DNA of 64,000 bases, taken from contig NZ_CP065424.1 of assembly GCF_017809215.1 (NCBI RefSeq), positions 832,001-896,000 of the forward strand, written 5' to 3'. A model generated the notes under the pieces. That model was not told the origin of the DNA. It did no database searches and saw only the letters and a program-made list of their open reading frames with translations. The translations under genes and the position numbers were made by a program. Shown piece after piece: positions 43,776 to 54,323 of this stretch (the stretch's first letter is position 1; every line of letters begins with the position of its first letter). Source of the DNA: Heyndrickxia oleronia. Its GTDB lineage: Bacteria > Bacillota > Bacilli > Bacillales > Bacillaceae_C.

Positions 43776-45227
43776 ATGGGTTTACAAATAAGTGAAAAGA
43801 ATTTTAAAAATAGAATGAGTGATGGTTTACAAGATGATTTTATGCGTGGGGCTGTTCGTGATGCGCAGGAAAGATTACAAACGAATCGACTCAAAGCAGC
43901 AGATCAGCTAGGAAACTGGGAGGAGTGGCGTTCACTTGGTGAAGAAATACGTCAACATGTTCTAGCAAATCTTGATTATTACTTATATCAATTGAGCGAG
44001 CAAGTTTCTAAACGTGGTGGCCATGTCTTTTTTGCCCAAACAGCAGTAGAAGCCCAAGAATATATTAAGGACGTTGTGAAAAAAAAGAATGGGAAAAAAG
44101 TCGTCAAATCGAAATCAATGGTGACAGAGGAAATCAGCCTAAATGAGTGTCTGGAAGAAATAGGCTGTGATGTTGTGGAAACGGACTTAGGAGAATATAT
44201 CCTGCAAATTGATGACCATGATCCACCATCCCACATAGTAGCACCTGCCTTACATAAAAATAAAGAACAAATTCGTGATGTATTTACGAAGAAAATTGGC
44301 TATACCAAAAGTGAAAAACCTGAAGAATTGGCGGCTTATGCACGAAAAATGCTTCGAAAGGAATTTTTGTCTGCCGATATTGGGATAACTGGCTGCAACT
44401 TTGCGATTGCAGAAAGCGGTTCGATAGGACTAGTTACAAATGAAGGGAATGCCCGAATGGTAACAACTCTTCCGAAAACTCAAATTACTGTTATGGGGAT
44501 GGAAAGAATAGTTCCAACTTACGAGGAATTTGAAGTTTTAGTTAGTCTGCTAACAAGAAGTGCTGTTGGTCAAAGACTAACAAGCTATGTGACAGCATTA
44601 ACAGGACCTCGGGAAATAGGAGAGATAGATGGTCCAGAGGAATTTCATCTCGTCATTGTGGATAATGGCCGTTCAGCAATATTAGGAACAGAGTTCCAGC
44701 CTGTTTTACAGTGTATTCGTTGTGCGGCATGTATCAATGTTTGTCCTGTCTACCGCCATATTGGAGGACACTCTTATGGTTCGATTTATCCGGGACCAAT
44801 TGGTGCTGTATTAACACCATTGCTTGGAGGATATGAGGAACATAAGGAATTGCCCTATGCGTCATCATTATGCGGTGCATGCACAGAAGCTTGTCCAGTG
44901 AAAATTCCTTTACATGAATTACTGCATAAGCATCGACAGGTAATTGTTGAGCGTGAAGGGAAAGCACCAATTTCAGAAAAATTAATGATGAAAGCATTCG
45001 GTTTAGGGGCGGCATCTAGTGGTTTATATGGTTTTGGCTCAAAACTTGCAACGACAGCAGCAAAGCCATTTGTGAAGAATGAAAAAATTAAAAAAGGTCC
45101 TGGACCTCTGAAAGCATGGACAGAAATCCGTGATTTTCCAGCACCGAACAAGGAACGTTTTAGAGACTGGTTTAAAAATCATAAGGAAGGGGTGAATCAT
45201 AATGGTCGGAACCATTCAAAATCGTGA
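43776..45227 (+). CDS. lutB: Lactate utilization protein B (ferredoxin-type Fe-S protein)
   Basis: A 483-residue LUD-domain protein with two 4Fe-4S motifs, [15 protein letters not shown] and [13 protein letters not shown] (residues ~310-375). The N-terminal LUD domain includes [23 protein letters not shown]. It is the central electron-carrying subunit of the LutABC lactate oxidase. It starts 19 bases after lutA and overlaps lutC by 26 bp. Confidence 0.93.
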   Translation: MGLQISEKNFKNRMSDGLQDDFMRGAVRDAQERLQTNRLKAADQLGNWEEWRSLGEEIRQHVLANLDYYLYQLSEQVSKRGGHVFFAQTAVEAQEYIKDVVKKKNGKKVVKSKSMVTEEISLNECLEEIGCDVVETDLGEYILQIDDHDPPSHIVAPALHKNKEQIRDVFTKKIGYTKSEKPEELAAYARKMLRKEFLSADIGITGCNFAIAESGSIGLVTNEGNARMVTTLPKTQITVMGMERIVPTYEEFEVLVSLLTRSAVGQRLTSYVTALTGPREIGEIDGPEEFHLVIVDNGRSAILGTEFQPVLQCIRCAACINVCPVYRHIGGHSYGSIYPGPIGAVLTPLLGGYEEHKELPYASSLCGACTEACPVKIPLHELLHKHRQVIVEREGKAPISEKLMMKAFGLGAASSGLYGFGSKLATTAAKPFVKNEKIKKGPGPLKAWTEIRDFPAPNKERFRDWFKNHKEGVNHNGRNHSKS

Positions 45228-45921
45228 ACAATTTTTAGCGAATATCGCTAAGAATTTAGGGGGAGGTCAACGAACTGAAGGAGTATCGACTCCTGTTTAC
45301 TCATTTCAGCCACAGTACCGTATCTTACAGGATGCAAGTCAGGATGAATTACTTCAAGTACTAAAGGAACAATGTAAAAGCATCCATGTTGATTACTTTG
45401 AAACCACTGTGAATGAGTTGGGATCAAAACTAGAAGATATAGTTCAGTTCTATGGCGGTGGTCCACTTTCTTTATGGAACGACGAACGCTTTCACCAATT
45501 TGGATTACAGGATTTGATAGAAACCGTTTGGCCAAATCAATCCTATGATGTTCATATTTGGGACCCTGCAAAAGGACAAGAAAATATCGATCGTTGTGAA
45601 CGTGCAAATGTTGGAATCACATTTAGCGATATCACCCTTGCTGAATCTGGTACGGTCGTTTTATTTAATGATGAAAATAAAGGTCGCTCCGTTAGTTTAC
45701 TACCTACCACTTATATAGCGATTATTCCTAAAAGTACAATCGTTCAAAGAATGACACAAGCATCTATCAAAATCCGAGAAAAGGTTCAAAAGGGAGAAAT
45801 CCTCCCCTCATGCATAAATTTCATTACCGGCCCAAGCAACTCAGCCGATATTGAAATGAATCTTGTGGTTGGGGTTCATGGCCCGGTCAAGGCAGCATAT
45901 ATTATTGTAAAAGATAAATAG
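45202..45921 (+). CDS. lutC: Lactate utilization protein C
   Basis: A 239-residue LUD-domain protein ([39 protein letters not shown]; late [22 protein letters not shown]). It is the third subunit of the lactate oxidation complex. The start lies inside lutB with a strong AAGGGGTGA ribosome site, so translation is coupled. A terminator follows 17 bases after the stop. Confidence 0.93.
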   Translation: MVGTIQNREQFLANIAKNLGGGQRTEGVSTPVYSFQPQYRILQDASQDELLQVLKEQCKSIHVDYFETTVNELGSKLEDIVQFYGGGPLSLWNDERFHQFGLQDLIETVWPNQSYDVHIWDPAKGQENIDRCERANVGITFSDITLAESGTVVLFNDENKGRSVSLLPTTYIAIIPKSTIVQRMTQASIKIREKVQKGEILPSCINFITGPSNSADIEMNLVVGVHGPVKAAYIIVKDK

Positions 45922-45937
45922 AAACCAAGATCAATGG

Positions 45938-45973
45938 AAAGAGATCATCTTATGAAAAAGATGGTCTCTTTTA
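45938..45973 (+). terminator. Terminator of lutABC
   Basis: aaagagatcatctt and aagatggtctcttt form a 14-base stem (one wobble) with a T-rich tail. Confidence 0.85.
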
Positions 45974-46029
45974 TTTGATGGAAGAAATTTTTTCGATAAG
46001 ATTATCAGAACTGTTCTTATAAGTTTATC

Positions 46030-46126
46030 GCTCCCTCATCCGTTAAATATAGGGACAACGGACTTCAAACAATATTTAATAGTTAAAAATTTTATTAAAT
46101 AGTAACAAGGTTTTTAGAAAAGAGTC
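46030..46126. repeat. ~97-bp dispersed element, copy B
   Basis: Diverged copy: the interior AGTTAAAAATTTTATTAAAT, then AGTAACAAGG, and the end AGAAAAGAGTC align with copy A (28444-28540). Its left end is degenerate. Confidence 0.5.
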
Positions 46127-46291
46127 TAATAAAAAATATAAATATAATTATCTGTGGCTTATCCGCATAAATTTTTATTAGCAATAAATATCTTAATCAT
46201 TCATATAAAAAAGGGGCTGATAACATGATTTATTAATAGAAAAGAAGTTTAAAGTTGAAAACCTATTTCTGTACAAAAGGGGGGGATTAAC

Positions 46292-47218
46292 ATGGGGCGA
46301 TATATATTAAAAAGAATTGTAGCAGGTATTTTTATGATGTTTGTTCTTACTACTATTACCTTTTTTTTGATGCATGCAATCCCAGGAGGACCATTTAGTC
46401 CATCTGAACAAAGAAATGTACCAAAAAGTGTATTAGAAAAAATAGAGGATAAATATGGTTTAAATGATCCTTTAGGCGTTCAATATGTTAATTATTTAAA
46501 AAAGTTGGTGCAAGGTGACTTTGGAATGTCCTTTAAAAATGCCGATGTAACAGTGAATGAATTAATAGCTCAGGGGTTTCCTGTATCTGCAAAGGTCGGA
46601 TTAGTTGCGATTGCTGTAGCTCTAATTGTCGGTATCCCATTGGGAATTATTTCTGCAGTAAAGCGGGGGAAGTGGCCAGATTGGACGTCGATGATTTTTG
46701 CAACAATTGGAATTTCAATTCCTAACTTTGTGATCGCTGTTCTCCTACTCTTTTTGTTCGCAGTCATTTTGAATCTTTTACCTACATTTGGTTTAACAAG
46801 TTGGAAGCATTACATTCTTCCTGTAGCGGGACTAGCCTTTAGTCCGATAGCCTATATTGCTAGGCTAATGAGATCTAGTATGTTGGAAGTAATGCGTCAA
46901 GACTATATTCGAACAGCAAGATCGAAAGGCGTCCATGAATTAAGTGTTATTTGTAAACACGCATTGAAAAATGCCATTATTCCTATAATTACCTATTTAG
47001 GTCCACTAGTTGCCATTCTTTTAACAGGAAGTTTCGTTATAGAAAAAATATTTTCAATTCCCGGAATAGGGAGGGACTTTGTAACAAGTATAGGAGATCG
47101 GGATTATTCTGTTATTTTGGGAATGACCGTTTTCTTTGGCTTTTTCATTATACTCACAAATCTAATCGTCGATATTTTATATGTTGTAATTGATCGACGA
47201 ATAAAAATAGAAGAATAG
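46292..47218 (+). CDS. Peptide ABC transporter permease (OppB/DppB-like)
   Basis: A 308-residue permease with six membrane segments. N-terminal GRYILKRIVAGIFMMFVLTTITFFL, LNDPLGVQYVNYLKKLVQGDFG and the EAA-type loop MRQDYIRTARSKGVHE are standard for the family. The GGGGGGG ribosome site is strong. First gene of a transporter operon that leads into D-aminopeptidase and LD-carboxypeptidase genes, so cell-wall peptides are likely cargo. Confidence 0.9.
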   Translation: MGRYILKRIVAGIFMMFVLTTITFFLMHAIPGGPFSPSEQRNVPKSVLEKIEDKYGLNDPLGVQYVNYLKKLVQGDFGMSFKNADVTVNELIAQGFPVSAKVGLVAIAVALIVGIPLGIISAVKRGKWPDWTSMIFATIGISIPNFVIAVLLLFLFAVILNLLPTFGLTSWKHYILPVAGLAFSPIAYIARLMRSSMLEVMRQDYIRTARSKGVHELSVICKHALKNAIIPIITYLGPLVAILLTGSFVIEKIFSIPGIGRDFVTSIGDRDYSVILGMTVFFGFFIILTNLIVDILYVVIDRRIKIEE

Positions 47219-47229
47219 GGGGGAAACGA

Positions 47230-48207
47230 TTGAATCATTCAATAAACATAAAAAATTTGAAACCAGACTATAATTTTGAAACAGAAGATTTACACGATCT
47301 CCCCGATGAACTTTTTAAGAAGCTTGATGAGTCTGAGAAAGAAGATGAGATCATTGCTCGACCTAGTAAGTCTTATTGGCAGGATGCTTGGTCACGTTTT
47401 AGAAAGGATCCTCTTGCATTATTGGGTTTATTCATTATTATCATCATGGCTTTAGCAGCGATTTTTGGGCCAATACTATCAGAATATACATATGATGGTC
47501 AAGATATTGAGAATGGTAATCAAGGACCGTCATCTGAACATTGGTTTGGAACAGATAAATTTGGAAGAGATATTTTTATTAGAACATTATACGGTGCAAG
47601 AATAAGTTTAACAATTGGTTTTGTAGTTGCAACAATTAATATGCTTATAGGTGTTATCTATGGTGGAATTTCAGGATATTTCGGTGGAAGACTTGATATG
47701 ATCATGATGCGAATAGTCGATATGATGATCAGTATTCCAGACCTACTTTATATCATTTTAGTCATGATGTTTCTAGGAAATAGTATACAGAGTATTTTAA
47801 TAGCATTATGTATTACCTCATGGATTGGGACAGCGAGAATTGTGCGCTCTCAAGTTATCACTCTAAAATATCAAGAATATGCCCTTGCCTCACGTTCCAT
47901 TGGATCTTCTAATCTTCGAATATTATTTAAACACCTAATCCCTAATAGTATGGGACCAATTATTGTTACGGTCACATTTTTAGTTCCATCTGCTATTTTT
48001 TCAGAGGCATTTTTGAGCTTTCTTGGAATTGGTATTCAAGTTCCAATAGCTAGTTGGGGAACTCTTGTGAATGATGCCATTCCAACCTTATTTACCCAAC
48101 CATATCAAATGCTGTTTCCTGCTCTTGCTATCAGTATTACAATGTTTTCATTAAATTTTATTGGTGATGGTCTAAGAGATGCACTGGATCCAAGGTTAAA
48201 GAAATAA
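47230..48207 (+). CDS. Peptide ABC transporter permease (OppC/DppC-like)
   Basis: A 325-residue permease with an N-terminal cytoplasmic stretch of about 65 residues, then six membrane segments. Family marks: WFGTDKFGRDIFIRTLYGARISL and the loop QEYALASRSIGSSNLRILFKHLIPN. TTG 47230 follows AGGGGGGAAA. It is 11 bases after its partner permease. Confidence 0.9.
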   Translation: MNHSINIKNLKPDYNFETEDLHDLPDELFKKLDESEKEDEIIARPSKSYWQDAWSRFRKDPLALLGLFIIIIMALAAIFGPILSEYTYDGQDIENGNQGPSSEHWFGTDKFGRDIFIRTLYGARISLTIGFVVATINMLIGVIYGGISGYFGGRLDMIMMRIVDMMISIPDLLYIILVMMFLGNSIQSILIALCITSWIGTARIVRSQVITLKYQEYALASRSIGSSNLRILFKHLIPNSMGPIIVTVTFLVPSAIFSEAFLSFLGIGIQVPIASWGTLVNDAIPTLFTQPYQMLFPALAISITMFSLNFIGDGLRDALDPRLKK

Positions 48208-48220
48208 AGGGGGTGTTGAT

Positions 48221-49219
48221 GTGAGCTTGCTTCTAGTGGATAATCTAAAAACAAATTTTCATATTGATGCAGGAAAAGTGCAAGCAGTCCGTGGAGTTTC
48301 ATTTCACGTCAATAAAGGTGAGTCTATAGGGATTGTTGGTGAATCCGGCTCTGGCAAAAGTGTGACGATGCTCTCAATTATGGGTCTTTTACCAGATAAC
48401 GCAAATATAGAAGTAGCAGGAATGAGCTTTAATGGAATAGACATGGAAATGATGGATTATAAACAATGGAGAAGATTGCATGGAAGAGAGATAGGAATGA
48501 TTTTTCAAGATCCAATGACTTCACTTAACCCGTTACTCACTATTGGCCATCAAATAATGGAACCTATGCGAATTCATCTAAAACTATCAAAAAAGGATGC
48601 AAAGAAACGCGCAATTGAAATGCTGAAACTTGTAGATATACCAAGTCCTGAAAATAGAATCAATCAATACCCTCATGAGCTTTCTGGAGGGATGAGACAA
48701 CGAGTTATGATAGCTATTGCCATCTCCTGTAATCCCAAGCTATTAATAGCTGACGAGCCTACTACTGCACTGGATGTGACTATTCAAGCTCAAATTCTTG
48801 ATCTTATGAGTGATTTAAAAAAGAAAATCAATACATCTATTGTCATGATTACCCATGATTTGGGAGTTATTGCTAGTATGTGCAGTAGAGTGATTGTCAT
48901 GTATGGAGGGATCATTGTAGAGGAAGGAACGATAAGAGAAGTGTTTTATAACCCACAACATCCATATACTTGGGGACTAATACGTTCGATACCAAAGGTA
49001 GAAATGGGCGAGAGGAAAAAGCTTATTCCAATTCCGGGAACTCCTCCCGATTTACTAGCACCTCCAAAAGGCTGTCCGTTTGCTGCAAGGTGTGAGTATG
49101 CAATGAAGGTGTGTGAAATGATTCCACCAAGGAATACAGTCATATCTAATACGCACCAGGCTGCATGTTGGTTAATGCACCCTAAGGCACCGAAAGTGGA
49201 TAAGGGGGTAATAGGATAA
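48221..49219 (+). CDS. Peptide ABC transporter ATPase (OppD/DppD-like)
   Basis: A 332-residue ATPase with Walker A GESGSGKS, Q-loop IFQDPMTSLNP, signature LSGGMRQRV, Walker B LLIADEPTTALD and the H-loop MITHDLG. The C-terminal oligopeptide-binding extension with CPFAARCEYAMKVC has the Fe-S-type cysteines common in DppD. The start is GTG. It ends on the first base of the next ATPase gene. Confidence 0.92.
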   Translation: MSLLLVDNLKTNFHIDAGKVQAVRGVSFHVNKGESIGIVGESGSGKSVTMLSIMGLLPDNANIEVAGMSFNGIDMEMMDYKQWRRLHGREIGMIFQDPMTSLNPLLTIGHQIMEPMRIHLKLSKKDAKKRAIEMLKLVDIPSPENRINQYPHELSGGMRQRVMIAIAISCNPKLLIADEPTTALDVTIQAQILDLMSDLKKKINTSIVMITHDLGVIASMCSRVIVMYGGIIVEEGTIREVFYNPQHPYTWGLIRSIPKVEMGERKKLIPIPGTPPDLLAPPKGCPFAARCEYAMKVCEMIPPRNTVISNTHQAACWLMHPKAPKVDKGVIG

Positions 49220-50199
49220 TGGTTGCAGCAACAGAAAATCTCGTTGAGGTTCGAAATTTGAAAAAGCATTTCAGTATTAAAAAAGGATTTTTTGGTAGAA
49301 ATTCAAATGTATTAAAAGCTGTAAATGATGTAAGTTTTTCAATAAAGAGAGGGGAAACATTTGGTTTAGTCGGCGAGTCTGGTTGTGGAAAAACAACTGC
49401 CGGGCGAACACTTATGAAGCTTTATGAGCCTACATCAGGAGAGATTTTGTTTAATGGGCAATCGATCGCTCATTTAAGCAATAAGGAAATGTTTCCTTTT
49501 CGAAAAAAAATGCAAATGATTTTTCAGGATCCCTATGCCTCCCTTGATCCTAGAATGACCGTAGGTGAGATTATTGGAGATCCATTAGATGTACACAATA
49601 TTTGTAAGGGGAAGGAACGGACAGAGCGAATTAAGGAGCTTATTCATTTGGTTGGTCTTAAAAATGATCATATTAACCGCTATCCACATGAGTTTTCTGG
49701 TGGACAACGTCAACGGATTGGCATAGCTCGAGCATTAGCAGTAGAACCAGAATTTATTGTTTGTGATGAACCCATTTCGGCCCTTGATGTATCAATACAA
49801 GCGCAAATTGTCAATATGCTTGAAGAGCTTCAAGAACAATTTGCATTGACCTATCTATTTGTATCTCACGATCTATCAATGGTACGGCATATCTCACACA
49901 AGGTAGGAGTTATGTATCTGGGTAATTTAGTAGAGGTAGCTGAAAAAAATGAGCTTTATACGAAGATGCAGCATCCATACACACAAGCGTTGCTCTCCGC
50001 GGTACCTATTGCAGACCCTGATCTTTCAGAAAAGATTGAAAGAATTCATCTTAAAGGGGATGTGCCAAGTCCAATAAACCCTCCTAGTGGCTGTGCTTTT
50101 CGAACACGTTGTCCTTTTGCGGAGGAGGTATGTACGCTAGAGAAACCAAAACTACGTGAAATTGGTGAGGAACACTTGGTCGCTTGTCATGTTATATAA
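49219..50199 (+). CDS. Peptide ABC transporter ATPase (OppF/DppF-like)
   Basis: A 326-residue ATPase: Walker A GESGCGKT, Q-loop IFQDPYASLDP, signature FSGGQRQRI, Walker B FIVCDEPISALD, H-loop FVSHDLS, and the C-terminal cysteine region CAFRTRCPFAEEVC. Its ATG overlaps the OppD-like stop by one base. It forms the ATPase heterodimer with the preceding product. Confidence 0.92.
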   Translation: MVAATENLVEVRNLKKHFSIKKGFFGRNSNVLKAVNDVSFSIKRGETFGLVGESGCGKTTAGRTLMKLYEPTSGEILFNGQSIAHLSNKEMFPFRKKMQMIFQDPYASLDPRMTVGEIIGDPLDVHNICKGKERTERIKELIHLVGLKNDHINRYPHEFSGGQRQRIGIARALAVEPEFIVCDEPISALDVSIQAQIVNMLEELQEQFALTYLFVSHDLSMVRHISHKVGVMYLGNLVEVAEKNELYTKMQHPYTQALLSAVPIADPDLSEKIERIHLKGDVPSPINPPSGCAFRTRCPFAEEVCTLEKPKLREIGEEHLVACHVI

Positions 50200-50277
50200 A
50201 GGGTTATTTATGCACCCTGCTTTATTCAAGCAGGATTATATAGAAGAATTTTGCAATATTTTCTTGGGGGGAAGAAA

Positions 50278-51885
50278 ATGAAAAGAAAACTTAGGTTAAT
50301 GCTGACGATTTTCTTTGTGTTTGTGGTCATTGTAGGTTGCAGCTCTGAAAGCTCAAAAACAGATAATAAAGACAAGAAAAAAATTATTTATGCACTCCCT
50401 GATGAGCCAGAAACACTAGATCCCACACTTAACACTTATTCACGCTCATCAATTGTTATGCAAAACTTATTTAGAGGACTCTATAAGATCGGTCCAGACG
50501 GAAAGCCTGTTCCCGCTTTAGCAGAGGAAACCGTGGTGGATGAATCACAGACAAAATATACGTTCAAGATTAATAAAAATGCAAAATGGAGTGATGGAAA
50601 ACCTGTAACTGCTCATGATTTTGAATACTCTTGGAAAAGAGTCTTGAATCCAGAAGTTGCTTCGGGTGCAGCTTTTGATTTGTATTATTTAAAAAACGGG
50701 CTTTCATATAACGAAGGGAAAGCAACAGCTGATGAGGTAGGAGTCAAAGCCTTAGATGATCAAACACTCGAAGTCACTTTGGAAAATCCTACTACGTATT
50801 TCTTAAATTTACTTTGTGCTACTTCCTATTACCCTGTGAGAAAGGATGTTGTTGAAGGTAAAGAGAGTTGGACGAAATCACCAAAAACTTACTTATCAAC
50901 TGGCCCTTTTACTCTAACAGAAATAAAACCTAAAGAAAAATATGTATTAAAAAAGAATCCAAACTACTTAGATGCTGACAAGGTTCAGATTGATACATTA
51001 GAAATTGTCTTTATAGAATCCCCGGAGGCTGAACTTGCCGCTTATATGAATAATGAAATTGATGTTTCGGATAATCTTAGCAAAGAAGCATTGGCAAAGT
51101 ATAAAGATACGGATGAATATGTAGCAGCTCCACGAATCGGCGTTTATTATTTTGATATTAATACAACAAAAAAACCATTTGATGATCCTAAGGTGAGAAA
51201 AGCATTTGGTATTTCATTAAATCGTGAACAGATTGTAAAAAATGTCATGCAATCCACTGAAAAGCCTGCCTATGGATTTGTTCCATATGCAATGCCACAT
51301 GGTGTTCAAACGGATAGGGAATATAGGGATGTGGTAGGAAACTTGTTCGAGGAAAATGTAGAAGAGGCAAAGAAATTATTAGCGGAGGCAGGATATCCAG
51401 ATGGAAAGGGCATGCCTGAAATTGAATTTTTAACGATGGCTAGCCAATCAGATAAGGATATTGCTCAAGCTATCCAAAGCATGTGGAAAGAAAATCTAGG
51501 TGTTGAAGTCACAATAAAGACACTTGAATCTAAAATTTATTGGGATGAGTTAGAAGCGGGAAATTTCCATATTGCTAGGGATGGGTGGACAGGAGACTTT
51601 TTAGATCCGATGACACATTTAACTTTGTTTGAAACGATTAATGCAGCAGATGATGTTCGCTGGAGTAATGCAGAATATGATGCTTTGCTTAAAGAAAATA
51701 AAGAGATTGTGGATCAACAGAAGAGGATGGATAACTATGCAAAAGCTGAAAAGATACTAATGGATGAGATGCCTGTTATTCCAATCTATTTTTATGAAGA
51801 TTCTTATCTAGTAAAACCAAATATAAAAGGTGTAATGAAAAATTATATCGGTCATACCTACTTTGAATATGCTCATATTGAATAA
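50278..51885 (+). CDS. Peptide-binding lipoprotein (OppA/DppE-like)
   Basis: About 535 residues, family 5 extracellular solute-binding protein. Signal MKRKLRLMLTIFF... ends in the lipobox IVGC. Family blocks: YALPDEPETLDPTLN, KNAKWSDGKPVTAHDFEYSWKRVL and KVRKAFGISLNREQIVKNV. ATG 50278 follows GGGGGGAAG, while the longer in-frame TTG 50251 has no ribosome site. It is last of the five transporter genes. Confidence 0.9.
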   Translation: MKRKLRLMLTIFFVFVVIVGCSSESSKTDNKDKKKIIYALPDEPETLDPTLNTYSRSSIVMQNLFRGLYKIGPDGKPVPALAEETVVDESQTKYTFKINKNAKWSDGKPVTAHDFEYSWKRVLNPEVASGAAFDLYYLKNGLSYNEGKATADEVGVKALDDQTLEVTLENPTTYFLNLLCATSYYPVRKDVVEGKESWTKSPKTYLSTGPFTLTEIKPKEKYVLKKNPNYLDADKVQIDTLEIVFIESPEAELAAYMNNEIDVSDNLSKEALAKYKDTDEYVAAPRIGVYYFDINTTKKPFDDPKVRKAFGISLNREQIVKNVMQSTEKPAYGFVPYAMPHGVQTDREYRDVVGNLFEENVEEAKKLLAEAGYPDGKGMPEIEFLTMASQSDKDIAQAIQSMWKENLGVEVTIKTLESKIYWDELEAGNFHIARDGWTGDFLDPMTHLTLFETINAADDVRWSNAEYDALLKENKEIVDQQKRMDNYAKAEKILMDEMPVIPIYFYEDSYLVKPNIKGVMKNYIGHTYFEYAHIE

Positions 51886-52343
51886 AAATAGGATGATGAT
51901 GCAGGATTTATTATGCATTATTGTATGAAAGGCTTTTGCCTCTAAAAATTAATCTAATCACAACAGATTTTATCCAGTTGTATATTGCATACAGTTTGAA
52001 AAAAATATGCTCCATATTCTTACTATAATCATTAAATAGATAGAGGAATACAGTCATAAAAAATTAGTAGAGGAGTTTTGCAGCAAAGCAACGTAGTTAT
52101 AGCAAAGCACTTTTCTCAAACATTGTTGCTATTAAGTAAAGTTATATCTAATAATTATCGACTGAAGACCGCTACACCTTTCATTTCATTGAGAAGGCTA
52201 CCAACTTAATAAGAACCGCTGAAATCTATTAGATGTAAAAGCCGACAGTTGGCTTTTATAAAAGGCAACAACATACAAAACAGCTTTTAGTAAAGAGCTT
52301 AAATGTGAGAAGGCTCCAATTATTAGTAAAGGGGGATTTTCTT
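51886..52343. other. Intergenic region before dppA
   Basis: No ORF. Holds copy C of the ~97-bp dispersed element in reverse orientation (52107-52201). No terminator is clear after the binding-protein gene, so read-through into dppA is possible. Confidence 0.55.
52107..52201. repeat. ~97-bp dispersed element, copy C (reverse orientation)
   Basis: Its reverse complement reads GTAGCCTTCTCAATGAAATG, ends in AATAGCAACAATGTTTGAGA-AAAGTGC and aligns with copy A over its full length. One end has lost two bases of the inverted repeat. Confidence 0.65.
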
Positions 52344-53141
52344 TTGAAATTATTTATAAGTGCAGATATAGAAGGAGTTGCTGGTATAGCCAATTGGGAG
52401 GAGACAGACACATCTTCTCCTTTCAGTAGATACTTTTTAGAACAGATGACCAAGGAGATAAATGCTGCTTGTGAGGCAGCTATTGAGGCAGGATACACAG
52501 ATATCCTAATTAAAGATGCACATAATACTGCAAGAAATTTAGACCCATCGAAACTTCCTGTACAGGTAAAAATAATGAGGGGTTGGGCGAAAAATCCTTA
52601 TTTGATGATGGCTGGATTAGATGAAACCTTTGATGGTGTGATGTTTATTGGATATCATTCAGCTGGGGGAACAAATGGAAACCCGCTTGCACATACAATG
52701 AATACAAAAAACGAGTATGTAAAAATAAATGGTCAGATAGCTAGTGAGTTTTTAATTAATGCATACACCTCTGGATTATTTAATGTCCCTGTACTTTTAA
52801 TTTCTGGAGATAAACAACTATGTGAGGAGGCTAAAAAACTAAATCCTCATATTAAAACAGTTGAAATAAGTGAAGGGATCGGCAATGCATCGATATCCAT
52901 TCATCCAGAATTGGCGATAAAAGAAATTAATCATCAGGCAAAGGTGGTACTAGAAGATGATTTATCAAAGTATTCAATTGAGTTACCGGAACATTTTAAA
53001 GTAGAAATAGCTTTTACAGAGCATTTCCAAGCTTATCAAGGTTCTTTCTATCCTGGAGCAAAGCAGACTGGTCCGAAAACTGTCGAATACAATTCATACA
53101 ATTACTTAGATGTATTAAAATTTTTGTTCTTTGTTTTGTAA
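52344..53141 (+). CDS. dppA: D-aminopeptidase DppA (M55 family)
   Basis: About 265 residues. Zinc ligands of the M55 family are in place: Asp8 and Glu10 (ISADIEG), His in KDAHNTARN, His in IGYHSAGG and Glu in NGQIASEFLIN. DppA removes N-terminal D-residues such as D-Ala from D-Ala-D-Ala. TTG 52344 is chosen because AAAGGGGGA lies six bases upstream and the family starts MKLFIS; the longer in-frame GTG 52305 is rejected. It follows a peptide transporter, matching the B. subtilis dpp operon content. Confidence 0.88.
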   Translation: MKLFISADIEGVAGIANWEETDTSSPFSRYFLEQMTKEINAACEAAIEAGYTDILIKDAHNTARNLDPSKLPVQVKIMRGWAKNPYLMMAGLDETFDGVMFIGYHSAGGTNGNPLAHTMNTKNEYVKINGQIASEFLINAYTSGLFNVPVLLISGDKQLCEEAKKLNPHIKTVEISEGIGNASISIHPELAIKEINHQAKVVLEDDLSKYSIELPEHFKVEIAFTEHFQAYQGSFYPGAKQTGPKTVEYNSYNYLDVLKFLFFVL

Positions 53142-53265
53142 GATATTCTTTAGGATGCAGTTATATGATGCAGTATAGGACATAGAAAAAGAGCGAGTCT
53201 TGATTTTATAAGGCATTTATCAAATTACCAAAATAGTTTTTTGTAATTTAATTAGGAGTTGAAGA

Positions 53266-54207
53266 ATGATGAAAAAACCAATAGCATTGCAAAAAGGTGA
53301 TACCATTGGCTTAATTGCTCCATCCAGTCCAGTGAGGCATCCTGAGGAGGTTGAACGATCGGTACAATTACTTGAAGAATTCGGATTCCAAGTAATTGTT
53401 GGGGAAAGCTGTCATAGCCAATACGGATATTTGGCTGGCAGGGATGAGGTCAGGGCAAGGGATGTTAATCTCATGTTTGCGAATCCTGAAGTCGATGGAA
53501 TTATATGTTTAAGAGGAGGATATGGGTCACCTAGAATATTAAATCAGCTAGATTACGAGATGATTCAAAAGAATCCTAAAACATTCCTCGGTTATAGTGA
53601 TATAACTGCTATGCATATAGCCTTAAACCAACTATGTCATTTAGTTACCTATCATGGTCCGATGCCTGCTTCCGATATGTTAAAGGATTTCGATCATTTC
53701 TCTAAAGAAAGTTTTTTCCAAGCAATTACTTCGCCTAATCCATTAGGAATAATAGAGAATCCGCCTGGAGAAGAAATTCATTCACTAGTCACAGGAAAAG
53801 CGACAGGCCCAATCATTGGAGGAAATCTTTCTCTCATCGCAGGAACGATTGGTACAAATTATGAAATTGACACAAGAGGAAAGCTTCTATTACTGGAGGA
53901 TATAGACGAAGAACCGTATCGTGTAGATGGAATGCTCAATCAGTTGCGATTAGCTGGTAAATTTCATGATTGTAGCGGGGTGATCATTGGAGATTGGAAT
54001 AACTGTATCCCTAAAGACCTAGAGAAGCCGAGTCTTACCTTAATGGAAGTATTTGAAGACTTAATTGTACCATTTGGAAAACCTACCATTTATAATATTA
54101 AAATTGGACATTGTGAACCAAAAATTACTGTTCCCCTTGGCGTAGAGGCTGTGTTAGATGCGGATCAATGTTCGCTGACTATAGTAGAGAGTGCGACACG
54201 GGGGTAG
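53266..54207 (+). CDS. Muramoyltetrapeptide LD-carboxypeptidase (S66 family, YkfA/LdcA-like)
   Basis: A 313-residue S66 serine peptidase. The nucleophile Ser lies in FLGYSDITAMH, the Glu in LLLEDIDEEPYRVDGML, and the His in IKIGHCEPKITVPLG, as in LdcA. The N-terminus KGDTIGLIAPSSP is typical. It would trim the terminal D-Ala from imported murein tetrapeptides. With DppA and the peptide transporter it makes a cell-wall recycling set. MccF-type self-immunity enzymes share this fold, but the context favours recycling. Confidence 0.88.
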   Translation: MMKKPIALQKGDTIGLIAPSSPVRHPEEVERSVQLLEEFGFQVIVGESCHSQYGYLAGRDEVRARDVNLMFANPEVDGIICLRGGYGSPRILNQLDYEMIQKNPKTFLGYSDITAMHIALNQLCHLVTYHGPMPASDMLKDFDHFSKESFFQAITSPNPLGIIENPPGEEIHSLVTGKATGPIIGGNLSLIAGTIGTNYEIDTRGKLLLLEDIDEEPYRVDGMLNQLRLAGKFHDCSGVIIGDWNNCIPKDLEKPSLTLMEVFEDLIVPFGKPTIYNIKIGHCEPKITVPLGVEAVLDADQCSLTIVESATRG

Positions 54208-54221
54208 ATAAAAAGCTGAAA

Positions 54222-54257
54222 AAGGGAATGTCAATTTACTATGACATTCCCTTTTTC
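54222..54257. terminator. Terminator after the LD-carboxypeptidase gene
   Basis: aaagggaatgtca and tgacattcccttt form a 13-bp stem with a T-run. It lies between convergent genes and can serve both strands. Confidence 0.9.
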
Positions 54258-54323
54258 TAACCAAATAAGAAAATCAAAAGATAAATTTTCTTATTTGGTT
54301 GAGCATTACACCACGATTTTTCA

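Larger units (their letters stand above)
45922..46291. other. Intergenic region between lutC and the peptide transporter
   Basis: Holds the lutC terminator (45938-45973) and copy B of the ~97-bp dispersed element (46030-46126). No ORF. The promoter of the transporter operon should lie in the last 150 bases but is not clear. Confidence 0.6.

Noticed and set aside
45248..45607. 119-residue minus-strand ORF
   Set aside because: Antisense to lutC with no ribosome site.
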